A stretch of 64,000 nucleotides of DNA, taken from assembly GCF_025145845.1 (NCBI RefSeq), contig NZ_CP102253.1:310001-374000 (forward strand). The letters run 5' to 3'. The stretch is from Alistipes shahii WAL 8301. GTDB lineage: Bacteria; Bacteroidota; Bacteroidia; Bacteroidales; Rikenellaceae. Within the stretch, counting starts at the first letter, position 1. Each line of letters starts with the position of its first letter. Below the pieces are notes generated by a model. It had not been told where the DNA came from. It was given only the letters and a program-made list of their open reading frames with translations, and did not search any database. Both the position numbers and the translations under genes were made by a program. This document shows, piece by piece, positions 18,087 through 27,130 of this stretch.

Positions 18087-19916
18087 CTACTGCAATTTAT
18101 ATTCGACCAATCCGTTATCCGATGTGCGCTTAAATTCCGCGGAATAAGACGTTACTGTGAACGTGGCGTAACTCCCTAACCCGCTCAATGATACAGACCC
18201 TTTTCCTGTCGTATGGTCGGCTTCAATCTTCACCGTTACGATATACTGCTTTTTTGTCACGGCCCCACCGAAAGAATATATGTCGGCATTGGCCGTCACT
18301 TTCACGGTCAGGTCGTCCACTACGGGCTGCGAAGATTCCACGGTAACATAGAGCAAGCCCCCCGATGTGCTGAATGTCGGTTGGAGGTCGGCGGTGGTCT
18401 TAATACCCATTACCGATGTGATGATCTCCGCGCTGTGGCCGTCGGTGTCGGTTACGGTTATTTTCAGCGGGTTCGGCCCAAGCATATTTGGCTTCACCCG
18501 TAATGTATTTGTGCCGTTCCCGTATTGGGTGAATGTCGTCAGGGGAACGTCGGAGCCATAACGACCATAGTACACGGACGGAACACCTTCCACTTTTACG
18601 GTGTAGTTCCCGGAGTAACCGGGTTGTGACACGGTATAGTCGATATATGCCCGGTCATAAACCGTCAGTTCATTTCCCTGCTGGGCATAGGTTATCGTCA
18701 GTTCCGGGTTTTTGAATACCGTTGTCAGCACACGCTCCATGCTGAATCCGTATTTGTCCGTAACCGTCAGACGGAGCCGCACGTCGCCCGGCTCTGCCTG
18801 CGTATAGCTGATACCGGCCGTTACTGTTCCGTTGCCCGAAAAGAACGGATAAGGCGTACCGGGGTTCCGATTCACGCCGTCGATGGCGACTATCCCCGTC
18901 CCGGCGTCGATATGATAGGACAAGTAATAGACATTTTCGGGGTTGTTCGTGGATGTAAGCCGCAGTTCGGTTGTCGCAGGTTCCCCCGGTGCATGGTTTT
19001 CGGCAAATGGCGTGACGGTGAGTTCTGCCGTCGATACCCGCCAGTCCACGGTGTTCAGACCGAGGATGCGGGCGTCGATGTTGTAAACCCGGTTGCGGCC
19101 GACATTGAAATCCGTCGTGTTGTTTTCTCCGAGATAGATGCGGTACACAACCTGCGTTCCGTCGGCTTCGCCCGCTATGGCTATGTAGGTGGCATGTTCC
19201 GGGGCGCGGGTTTGATCTTTCTGCTGCTGGGAGCCGATGCCTGCAACCTCTCCCTGCCTGTTCTCCAATAAATAGCAGGTCGCGGCATAGGCCGTTGCCG
19301 ACGTTTCTACGGGCGGCATGTCGGCAACGGCTTCGCTGCTCTCGGCGCGGCTGAAGTCAAAGAGAGCCGCCGAACGGGGTGCGCTGCGAAACTGCACGGA
19401 CTTCACATGAAAAGACTTTGCGAAATCAGCAGCCACGGTGTAGCTGAAATTGACCTTTGCCACGGCGCGAACCAAAGATACGGCGATCTGCGTGTCGCCG
19501 CGCACGGTGACGGCCTGCTGCGCGGACATGGGAAAGGGAGCATCCGCGAGGGCCGCAGGCTCCCGTTCGACGCGCAGCGAGCGAACGAAATCCTGCGTCC
19601 GCTCGCCCGCGTCGTGTCCGAGGTTGGCAATGGCGTAAAGCGTATAGTCGCCTTTGGGCAGTTCCAGCACGACGGGGCGCACCGGAGCAATATAGACGTG
19701 CCGGGCCTGACCGCCGTTTACGGGGAACAAGTACAGATTGATGTCGTCGATGCGGGTGTCGTTCGTCGCGGCGCGTGTCGGGGACATGGCCCCGCAGCGG
19801 AATGTCATTGCAAGCTGCTGTTTGGCCTGCGTCGCCGGATTAAGCTCTATGTCCGCATCCGAGCAGGCGCAGCAAAAAAGCATCATGCAGACGACGGTAT
19901 AAATAAGTTTTTTCAT
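18087..19916 (-). CDS. Fimbrillin-family lipoprotein (DUF4906-like)
   Basis: 609 aa from MKKLIYTVVCMMLFCCACSD, a lipoprotein signal. Fimbrillin signatures are RIDDINLYLFPVNGG, GDYTLYAIANLG, RAVAKVNFSYTV and YRIYLGENNTTDFNVGRN. The C-terminal half has Ig-like repeats. Probably a tip or accessory subunit of a type V pilus. An IS982-family element lies right upstream and separates it from the rest of the operon. A longer frame (from 20063) runs into the IS and is not the gene start. Confidence 0.75.
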   Translation of the reverse strand: MKKLIYTVVCMMLFCCACSDADIELNPATQAKQQLAMTFRCGAMSPTRAATNDTRIDDINLYLFPVNGGQARHVYIAPVRPVVLELPKGDYTLYAIANLGHDAGERTQDFVRSLRVEREPAALADAPFPMSAQQAVTVRGDTQIAVSLVRAVAKVNFSYTVAADFAKSFHVKSVQFRSAPRSAALFDFSRAESSEAVADMPPVETSATAYAATCYLLENRQGEVAGIGSQQQKDQTRAPEHATYIAIAGEADGTQVVYRIYLGENNTTDFNVGRNRVYNIDARILGLNTVDWRVSTAELTVTPFAENHAPGEPATTELRLTSTNNPENVYYLSYHIDAGTGIVAIDGVNRNPGTPYPFFSGNGTVTAGISYTQAEPGDVRLRLTVTDKYGFSMERVLTTVFKNPELTITYAQQGNELTVYDRAYIDYTVSQPGYSGNYTVKVEGVPSVYYGRYGSDVPLTTFTQYGNGTNTLRVKPNMLGPNPLKITVTDTDGHSAEIITSVMGIKTTADLQPTFSTSGGLLYVTVESSQPVVDDLTVKVTANADIYSFGGAVTKKQYIVTVKIEADHTTGKGSVSLSGLGSYATFTVTSYSAEFKRTSDNGLVEYKLQ

Positions 19917-19940
19917 GCTGCTTTTAGAATAAGTAATTTG

Positions 19941-20903
19941 AATCAGTAGTTGAAAATAAGATATAAAAATGCGATGGCTACCTTTCCCATCGTATGAATT
20001 AGCAGTCCGCAAGTAGAGCGGCACTTTGAAGCTCTTTGAATATTTGTTTTTTCGTTCAGCCAACTGAATAGCGCTTCAATGGGTTCCCTGACAGATGAAA
20101 CGGCTTGAGAATAAATGTCATCAGCGGCCTTGTTTCTCTGCTTCTCTTCTTCAGGAGCCCCTTTGATTGACTTGACGGGAGCGTAGAACTCATTGGCCTT
20201 ATCGCGTCTTTCCTGCTCCCAGTAGTCATTGCTTCGGTATATCTTGTCAGCGAAGATCTTCTTGTTGAAAAGATCCGGCATGCATTCGCTCTGGAAGACC
20301 TTCAGGTCATTCTCGGAGGCAGGAGAGAGCGCTATCTGGCACGGATGAGGAAGATGCCCTTTCCTGCGATATCCTACCATGTGAAGCTTTAGTCCATGAT
20401 AGTACAGGTTCTTGGTGGAACAGTATCCTTTGTCTGCGATATCTCTGGCGACCTTGCCTGTACGGTTTCTTCCGCAGCATGTGATTATCGGCATCGAGTC
20501 AACAATCACGGTATCATCCTGACAGTCAGAAGGCCTGAACATCCTTAATAACTGCGAGGACAGTTCCCTAACAGCACCGGCCATCCTGTTGAGACGGTAA
20601 TTGAATGTCTGATAGGACACCAGGTTCGGGAACCAGTCGCGCAAGTACTCTTTAGCGAAGTTGTGAATATCCTTGATGAGGGTGTACTTCTGCTCATGAC
20701 CGACAAAGAAATAAATCGTGAGGATTTCCTCGTCGGAGAACAACGGTTTCGAATTATTGCTGTATCTTTGGCAATGGTATTTGAGGCTTTGTTCGTACAT
20801 ATCGCAGATATACATATAGATTTTTATTAGTCTATACTCTTTGTCCTTGGGAATCATAACAAGCAAAAAATAGGGGTATTTTTTTTACTTTAAGTTACTG
20901 ATT
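19941..20903 (-). mobile_element. IS982-family insertion sequence
   Basis: Bounded by imperfect inverted repeats: AATCAGTAGTTGAAAAT on the left and the reverse complement ending in ACTGATT (20897-20903) on the right, about 17 of 22 positions matching. The ~0.96 kb length is right for IS982. It sits between the DUF3575 gene and the fimbrillin gene. Target duplications could not be assigned. Confidence 0.7.
19947..20866 (-). CDS. IS982-family transposase
   Basis: DDE transposase, about 307 aa, ending in a TGA near 19945. Recognisable segments are DDTVIVDSMPIITC (first Asp), KIFADKIYRSNDYW (second Asp) and SSVREPIEALFSWLNEKTNI (Glu), followed by ASKCRSTCGLLIH. The likely start is the internal MYEQSLKYHCQRYSNN; upstream codons are weak. 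It appears intact. Confidence 0.85.
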
Positions 20904-20993
20904 TCCAAGGATTTTGCAAGTATTTTCATCCCTTGATTTTCAAATATTTACAACTAATTCCGAGGCTTAAATGACCTCAGTTAAACTTATAAA

Positions 20994-21569
20994 TCACAGC
21001 AGTTCAACTGCTGATTGGAATAAGTAGTTAAAACTGATCTCTGCCCGCGAGGGGCCTACAACCCACCGCTTGTAGTGGTGTATGAAGATGGATTCGTATT
21101 CGGGCGGGATGCGGTCGCGGCGGGTGTCTTTCATGTAAAAGACCCCGATGCCGATTTCGGCCGTGACGTTCCAACGCTTCGAGAGCAGCCAAGCATAACC
21201 ATAGCTGAATCCCAGCCCGGCCATTCCGCCTTTGTAGTAGCGTCGGGAACCGCCGTACAGGTAATTTCCATAGGTTAGCTGGCTGCCGATGAAATGGCCC
21301 ACGAACGCTTCGTAAAGCCAGCGTTTCGTGCCGATCTGCGCGGCATACAGCCGACAACTGAACGAATCGGAGTTTACGGGATTCCAGTAGGCGGAAAGGT
21401 CTAACGTCCACTTGTCCGCGACGGCGGCATCCACTCCTACGTTCACCGTTGCGGTGAGTGCGGCCAACGCGTTTACTTTGGCGCTGAAAAACTGCGCTGC
21501 GACCCGATGGGGCTTGCCCCACAAAGCCAGTAGGCAGAGCATTAAGGTGATGATGTGTCTTTTTTTCAT
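20994..21569 (-). CDS. DUF3575 outer-membrane-type protein
   Basis: 191 aa from MKKRHIITLMLCLLALWGKP, a signal peptide ending near AAQ. Alternating strands (VNVGVDAAVADKWTLDLSAY, GGMAGLGFSYGYAWLLSKRW) fit a small beta-barrel. DUF3575 genes regularly accompany fimbrillin operons in Bacteroidota. It is the last gene before the IS982 element. Confidence 0.75.
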   Translation of the reverse strand: MKKRHIITLMLCLLALWGKPHRVAAQFFSAKVNALAALTATVNVGVDAAVADKWTLDLSAYWNPVNSDSFSCRLYAAQIGTKRWLYEAFVGHFIGSQLTYGNYLYGGSRRYYKGGMAGLGFSYGYAWLLSKRWNVTAEIGIGVFYMKDTRRDRIPPEYESIFIHHYKRWVVGPSRAEISFNYLFQSAVELL

Positions 21570-21589
21570 GGTTGTAATTCTTTGGAAGC

Positions 21590-24169
21590 CTACTCCCGAA
21601 TACAGCGGATAGGATTTGCGGCATAGCGGTAATAATCTGTTGTGCCGATAAATGATGGTACGGAACCCGTCGAGAAAAAAATCGAGGTGCAGGAAATATC
21701 GCCATATCGACAAGCCCACGTTCCCCAGTGCATATTGTAGGGCGCATTGGTATAAAGCCGTCCGAGCTGTCCGTTATTCATAAAGCGTGTTTCAACGAAA
21801 GTCCCTCCAGTCGGGATATTCGTGGTGCGATTACCGTTGTAATGAATCGTTACATAATAGGGCGACGACTGACTTACCCGCTCGATTCCGACAAAATCTT
21901 CAGGGCTGGGAACTTTCCAACCAACGGGGCACGGATCATAGATAGATTTGTAGCTTACCTTGCTGATATTGCTGTTGCTTGTCGTGATGTTCCCCCAAAG
22001 ATTCGGATGATGATTATAAAGCCAATCGGCTACTGATGTCCACTCTTCCCAATCTTCGTACAGGGCATCGCTCATAAAGGTTGTCGGGTGAGCAATCGAC
22101 CACTCCACGGTCATGTTGTCATAAGGGCTTTCAGTCCCGGCGTTTCGGGGATAGCTGACAGCGTATTCGAATCCCTCGGCATAAACCGCATCGGCGCGTG
22201 TGACTATATCCTGACAAGTTGCCGGGTAGAGGAAAGGGTCTTTGCGGCCCCATTGGTAGTAAAGCCCACGCGATGAGGGCTGCGTGCAGTCGGTGGTGAG
22301 TGCTCCGATATTGCGGTCCATAAAGACGGCTCCGGATGAATAGGTCTGCGCCGTGGTTGCCGGGTCGTAATCGACCGACCAGATATGCCACGACCAGATG
22401 CAGTTTCCCGCAGCGTCGAACAACCCGATCACGGCGTTGCCCCGCACGGCTCCCGTCGAAAAGGATATACGGCCGTTTGAGTATGCCGCATCTTTGACAA
22501 CCGTTTCGCTCAATGTCCCCGATTCCCAAAGCACGCGGGCGGCAACTCCGTGAAGCTGCTGCGGCCAGATATTCGTCGTATTCTTGCCGTTGCCCTGCAC
22601 CGTCGCATCGAACGAATAGCGGGTGTCGAGGGCCGGGGCTATGTAGCAGTTCGCCGTTCCCTTACTGTCGAGGGGTGTTTCCATGACCCGAAAACGGGCA
22701 TATATGTCGGCATGCGAATCGCGGGGGACATAATTGTAGCTCTCCGACGATGAAAGGAGCCGGGAATATGCGGCGTCGGCGTACCAGCCCACGAAAGCAT
22801 AGGACCCCGTCGCTGCGGCGGTCAGTCGGCATCCGTCCTCGTGGCATAACGCTGCGGTGCGCTTGCCGCCGCCCTCGTTCGCAGTTTGGGTATATAGGCA
22901 CCTGTCTGCCGTGACGCTCCCGCCTGCGGAAGTATGGGCGTAAACTATATTTGCCATCGTATGTTTGAAATCGTAAGACTGTGCGAATCCGTATTCGTCG
23001 GTCAGCGTTACGCGGTAGGCCAGCGTTGAATTGTCTTTGGTGAAAACGGACGGGCCGTAATCGAGGTAAAAGTAATTACCTCCTTTGGGGTTATAGATTT
23101 CAAAGTCGAAGCTGTTATTGCAGTCGGTACGGTCAAATTCGAAATAGTCGCTGTCGCCTTGTGTCACCTCCAGCCGCCCGCTGATAGCGAGCGAGCTGTT
23201 TTCGTTCACCATATCGACATGCAGGCTGTAATCCGGGTCGTACACGCTGTAGCCGCCGATATTGCCGTCGTCGAAATCGTCGTACACGGCAGCCGTATAT
23301 GCCGCGATTCGGGTGTCTGCGGTGTTGTCGTTCAGCAGGGTTATATTGAGCCTGTAATGGCAGTTGGCCCGGACGTTGAAATCGGACGTATTGTTTTCGC
23401 CCAGATAGACCGAGTAGGCCAGCACCTTACTGCCCCGCGTGGCGCGGATAAGCAGCCACGATGCACAAGGGGGCGCATTGTCGGCATTCTTCTGCTTCTG
23501 GTCGGTGATCGAGGTCCTCACGCCTTGAAGATTGGGCAGCATGTAATAGCTGCCTGCGGCCTGCCGTCCCGTCAGGAGCATTTCCGGGCCGTGGGTGTAG
23601 TCGTCGGGATTGCCGGATGCCGGGCCGTCCCCTGCAAAGAGCGCCGCGGTGCTGGGAACGGTGAGCAGTTGCACGGATTTGAGTTCCATGTCGGCAGGTT
23701 TTGCGGTGAGGTTGTAGGAGATTTTCGACACGAAGCGTTTAACGTTTATCGGCGGTAACTGCACTACGCCGCCGGACGAACATGAGATCGTCGTTTCCTG
23801 TTCGTAAAACATCGGTAGTGTGTCATAATCCTGCTGGTATGTTACCATGTATCGGGAAAGGTCGGCACTTTCACCCAGACTGCGGCCGACGTTGGCGGCA
23901 ATGCGCATCAGGTAGACGCCCGGAGGACATTCGAAGTGCAGCGTCGTCGTGGTGAGATAGCGGAATACCACTACGCGGCCCGCTTTGTCCATGAGGTAGA
24001 AATTCAGGTCGCGGATCGTCGTTTCGTCGGTCGCGCGGGTCGTCGTTGTCATGGGGGCGGACCTGACGGTCAGTTCTACGGCCACTTTCGACCGTGCGAT
24101 CGGTTCGCGGTCGGTAATGCAGCCCCAGCAAAGAGCGAGGGCGAGCAAAATGAATATGGTTTGTTTCAT
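21590..24169 (-). CDS. Large fimbrial lipoprotein, DUF4906-like with FISUMP-like C-terminus
   Basis: 859 aa. Lipoprotein signal ALALCWGCITD. The N-terminal part is fimbrillin-like (TTIRDLNFYLMDKAGR, GVYLMRIAANVG, YSVYLGENNTSDFNVRAN). The C-terminal ~250 residues (VFMDRNIGALTTD, GLYYQWGRKDPFLYP, YDPCPVGWKVPSPEDF) match the Fibrobacter major paralogous type domain common on Bacteroidota surface proteins. Probably the pilus tip adhesin. Confidence 0.75.
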   Translation of the reverse strand: MKQTIFILLALALCWGCITDREPIARSKVAVELTVRSAPMTTTTRATDETTIRDLNFYLMDKAGRVVVFRYLTTTTLHFECPPGVYLMRIAANVGRSLGESADLSRYMVTYQQDYDTLPMFYEQETTISCSSGGVVQLPPINVKRFVSKISYNLTAKPADMELKSVQLLTVPSTAALFAGDGPASGNPDDYTHGPEMLLTGRQAAGSYYMLPNLQGVRTSITDQKQKNADNAPPCASWLLIRATRGSKVLAYSVYLGENNTSDFNVRANCHYRLNITLLNDNTADTRIAAYTAAVYDDFDDGNIGGYSVYDPDYSLHVDMVNENSSLAISGRLEVTQGDSDYFEFDRTDCNNSFDFEIYNPKGGNYFYLDYGPSVFTKDNSTLAYRVTLTDEYGFAQSYDFKHTMANIVYAHTSAGGSVTADRCLYTQTANEGGGKRTAALCHEDGCRLTAAATGSYAFVGWYADAAYSRLLSSSESYNYVPRDSHADIYARFRVMETPLDSKGTANCYIAPALDTRYSFDATVQGNGKNTTNIWPQQLHGVAARVLWESGTLSETVVKDAAYSNGRISFSTGAVRGNAVIGLFDAAGNCIWSWHIWSVDYDPATTAQTYSSGAVFMDRNIGALTTDCTQPSSRGLYYQWGRKDPFLYPATCQDIVTRADAVYAEGFEYAVSYPRNAGTESPYDNMTVEWSIAHPTTFMSDALYEDWEEWTSVADWLYNHHPNLWGNITTSNSNISKVSYKSIYDPCPVGWKVPSPEDFVGIERVSQSSPYYVTIHYNGNRTTNIPTGGTFVETRFMNNGQLGRLYTNAPYNMHWGTWACRYGDISCTSIFFSTGSVPSFIGTTDYYRYAANPIRCIRE

Positions 24170-24231
24170 CGGGATTTATGATAACCGCCCGCGCCCCGAA
24201 AGGTGCGGGCGGCGGTTAATGAATAGGTTGT

Positions 24232-25254
24232 TTATGCGCCCAGATCGACCGACTGCGTTACGGGTGTTTCCCACTCGGCGACCGACACGCTGACTTGGCA
24301 ATCCTGCCCCACGAGACCCGTAATGTTGGCGGCCACACGGTAGTAGCCGTTGCGGGCGATTTCACCCCCGGCCTTGCCCGTGAGGGGAACGGTGTAGATG
24401 ACTTCCATGCGGTCGGCCGTTGTCGAAGCGTTCCCGTCGGCGTCATAGGTCGCGGTGATCTCCAGCGCGACGCGGCTCGCTTCGGCCAAAGCTCCGTTTT
24501 CGAAGATGTAGAAAAGGTTGTTATACTTGCCGGATGCCGTTGCCGGGGCCTGCGTATGGGTGTAGGTCATGGCTCCGGGCGTCGGTGTGGCCGGGACGAT
24601 GATCGGCGTCTGGCTGGCGGCACGCAGCAGCTTCGTTCCCGTTACGGTCAGCGTTCCGGAATACTTGCTATTGAACGACGCATCGACGGAGGTCTGCACG
24701 GCGATTTTGGCGACGGTGCGTTTGAGTGTCAGGGCTACGGATGTCGTGCCGCCCTCGGCGATGGCCTTGCTCACTCCAGCCGTCATTACGAAGCCGCCGC
24801 TGCGCTTGGCTTGGGTGCTCACCTCTGCGAATGTGCCGTTATAGTCTGCGGCGGATGTTTCCAACTTTGCCAGCAGCGCGGATTTCGTGGTGACGCTCGA
24901 CAGGGACATGTTGGCTACGGCGTAGAAGTCGCAGGTCGTTCCGGCTGTGGCGTGCGGCAGGGCGAACGTCGCGGTGCGGGCCGTGAGTTCCGAAGCGGTG
25001 AAGTCGCGCAGGGTGATAAGGTCGCCTTTGGCGTTGAACACGTACACGGAGAGCGAGGAAAGGGATTTCTCCCACGCTTCGGCGGCCGCGGCTTCGGCAA
25101 AGAACGCACGGGTCGGGGTTTCGTCGGTGAACCTCATGGCGACGATTGCGCCGTCGGGGGTGTGGTCGATGTCGGGAATGATAGTCGTTGCGTCGTCTTT
25201 GTTGCAGGCGATCATCGAAAGTGCGGCAAAGGCCGCGAAAAGAATCTTTTTCAT
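24232..25254 (-). CDS. Major fimbrial subunit (Mfa1/FimA-like fimbrillin)
   Basis: 340 aa lipoprotein (FAALSMIACNKDD). The layout is SSLSVYVFNAKGDLITLRDF, CDFYAVANMS, LTLKRTVAKIAV, LFYIFENGAL and a terminal ARNGYYRVAANITG strand, as in type V pilins that polymerise by strand exchange after protease cleavage. It is the first gene of the fimbrial operon, as expected for the major subunit. Confidence 0.75.
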   Translation of the reverse strand: MKKILFAAFAALSMIACNKDDATTIIPDIDHTPDGAIVAMRFTDETPTRAFFAEAAAAEAWEKSLSSLSVYVFNAKGDLITLRDFTASELTARTATFALPHATAGTTCDFYAVANMSLSSVTTKSALLAKLETSAADYNGTFAEVSTQAKRSGGFVMTAGVSKAIAEGGTTSVALTLKRTVAKIAVQTSVDASFNSKYSGTLTVTGTKLLRAASQTPIIVPATPTPGAMTYTHTQAPATASGKYNNLFYIFENGALAEASRVALEITATYDADGNASTTADRMEVIYTVPLTGKAGGEIARNGYYRVAANITGLVGQDCQVSVSVAEWETPVTQSVDLGA

Positions 25255-25344
25255 GTTAAGTCGGTGTAATTTAAATGTAAGTTGCTGTAAATTAAAGTTT
25301 TGATACTATGTTTGTTGTCTGCGGCAGGGCCGCGCCGTCCTGTC

Positions 25345-25371
25345 CCGGTCCGCACCCTCGGTGCTCTCCGG
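25345..25371 (-). terminator. Hairpin between the DUF4099 gene and the fimbrial operon
   Basis: CCGG-GCACC-ctc-GGTGC-CCGG forms a GC-rich stem. It has no strong T run, so a terminator role is tentative. Confidence 0.35.
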
Positions 25372-25411
25372 GCGAAAATCGTCACTTTCGCATATTTTAG
25401 GATTTAGGGGG

Positions 25412-25654
25412 TTATTCTTCCCAGCCGTAACCGAGGACTTCGAAACGCACGTTTTTGTCGCAGTCCTCGGTCAGTCGAAGCGTGGCGTCCAGTTTTATAG
25501 TCACGTCCGCGAGGGTTAACGTCAGGGGAATTACGGGTGTCGTGCCGCCCTCCAGCAGCAATTCCAGAAAACCGTATTCTTTGAGCATCCGGCGACTTAT
25601 GCCGCGCTTGGCGGCAGCTACCCAGTCGATAGCCGATTCATCGAATCTTTCCAT
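25412..25654 (-). CDS. DUF4099-like small protein
   Basis: 80 aa. FDESAIDWVAAAKRGISRRM ... YGFLELLLEGGTTPVIPLTL ... DATLRLTEDCDKNVRFEVLG follows the DUF4099 pattern (Trp near 11, LL-G-T, a D-A-x-L strand). It starts 4 bp after the next upstream gene ends and is cotranscribed with it. A stand-alone DUF4099 domain is shorter than usual. Function unknown. Confidence 0.6.
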   Translation of the reverse strand: MERFDESAIDWVAAAKRGISRRMLKEYGFLELLLEGGTTPVIPLTLTLADVTIKLDATLRLTEDCDKNVRFEVLGYGWEE

Positions 25655-25658
25655 AGCG

Positions 25659-27014
25659 CTAAACGTGTTGACCTGTTTTCCGCTGTGCTTTGGGAGCGGG
25701 CGTCGCTACTTCCGGACGCGGTGATTTCTGCCCGGCTCCCGGCTGTTTCTGACCTTGCGGGGATGTCTGGCCCTGCACCGGGGTTTTGCCTTGCGTGGTT
25801 TTGCCTGCTCCGAAAAGGTCAGGTGCGGGAGCCTGCCCCTGCCCGGCCGTTTCGGCGGCCTGCCCCTGCTGGTTCTGCTCCGGCACGGCTGCGGATGCTT
25901 GTACCTGTCCGGCGGTCTCGGCGGTCTGTTCTGCCGATTGCTTGGGTGTCTGCGGGTATTGGGTCCGCCCGTCGGCGGTTTCGGGCATCGAGGAAATGAT
26001 ACGCTCCATGTCGCGCTGCTCGCGCAGTTTGGTTGCCAGCGCATTCCGCTGCTCAATGGTCAATACCTCCATAGGTTTGCGGAAAACGGCGTTGTACTGG
26101 TAGGGCACGATGTTCACGCTGCCGTCCCTGTTTACAATCGCTATTTCGCGCACTTCACCGCGACGGAAGCTGTTGATGTCCTCCTGTGTGAGTTCCGTGC
26201 CGCGCAGGTATCGGGGAACAAAAGCATTTTCAGCGTTCGTGTAATCCAACTGCCGCGTATCGAAGTCCCGCGACACGAGCAGAGGACCCTCGGACGTTTC
26301 CAGCACGCGGCCGAGGTTTCCGTACATTTCGAGGTTCTTCATATCCGTTTCGGTGAATTTCTGATTGAAAAGTCCCTCGTCGAGAATCCGGGCATAGCTT
26401 TTCACATCGACTTTGTAGCCGTTGCCGCTCTTTTTGAGCCGGATTTTACCCTCGCCGATATAGTTGATTATATCGTCATGGTATTTGAGCTTGTGCATCC
26501 CCGTTTGTTCGTAATTCTGCAACTTTTGGAGATAGTTCATCTTTTCCAGCCCGCCGAAGCTGTACCCCATACGGTTGAGCGTGTCCCACGGCATTTCGGC
26601 AACGGGGATGCCGCGGGTTTTCATCTTGCACTCGAATTTTCCGTCCGGGTGTATCTTGTAGTTGTAATAGAGCTTCACGTCGTCGCGGGTGGTATTTTTC
26701 CAATACCGTTTCAGCGCATCTTTCATGCGTCCGAGCGCACGCCGCGGGAGAACGTAAACGTTGATGGTGGGGTTGTTGTGATACTTCTGCAAATTCTTGT
26801 AGAAGTTCAGCGGAATGTTCTTGTCCATGACAAAAAACAGGCTTTCATTTTCCGGGGTCGGGTCCACCGTACCGATACTCCCGTCGGGATTCTGGGAAAA
26901 GACCTTTGCCTGGTCTTTGTCCTTGTCGTACATCATGCCGATACTCGGCTCGTTGAGTGAATTGTCGTTGGGCTGCTGCGCAGCACCGGGCGACTGTTGT
27001 TGTTCTTCTGCCAT
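25659..27014 (-). CDS. DUF3945-type ICE protein
   Basis: 451 aa cytoplasmic protein. Residues ~60-330 are conserved in appearance (IPLNFYKNLQKYHNNPTINV, MGYSFGGLEKMNYLQKLQNY, VPRYLRGTELTQEDINSFRR). The C-terminal ~110 residues are a low-complexity Gln/Ala/Pro tail with repeated GQGQAPA-type segments. DUF3945 proteins are frequent near tra/mob genes and topoisomerases of Bacteroidota ICEs. Role unknown. Confidence 0.6.
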   Translation of the reverse strand: MAEEQQQSPGAAQQPNDNSLNEPSIGMMYDKDKDQAKVFSQNPDGSIGTVDPTPENESLFFVMDKNIPLNFYKNLQKYHNNPTINVYVLPRRALGRMKDALKRYWKNTTRDDVKLYYNYKIHPDGKFECKMKTRGIPVAEMPWDTLNRMGYSFGGLEKMNYLQKLQNYEQTGMHKLKYHDDIINYIGEGKIRLKKSGNGYKVDVKSYARILDEGLFNQKFTETDMKNLEMYGNLGRVLETSEGPLLVSRDFDTRQLDYTNAENAFVPRYLRGTELTQEDINSFRRGEVREIAIVNRDGSVNIVPYQYNAVFRKPMEVLTIEQRNALATKLREQRDMERIISSMPETADGRTQYPQTPKQSAEQTAETAGQVQASAAVPEQNQQGQAAETAGQGQAPAPDLFGAGKTTQGKTPVQGQTSPQGQKQPGAGQKSPRPEVATPAPKAQRKTGQHV

Positions 27015-27080
27015 AATTTGAATTTTAAGTTATTATGTGAAACTGTTTGCTCTGCGAATGTATAGCCGCCATCATCAAAA

Positions 27081-27130
27081 AGATACTCTTTACGCCCTCG
27101 TTCGCCCTCGTTCGCCCTAATTGGCTACGG
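27081..27130 (-). repeat. Iteron-like repeat copy 1, at the traG stop codon
   Basis: On the minus strand it reads CCAATTAG followed by tandem GGGCGAACGA units and GGGCGTAAAG. Copies recur upstream of traG (29203-29234) and, inverted, at 60521-60566. The traG stop (TAG) lies inside it. Confidence 0.75.
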
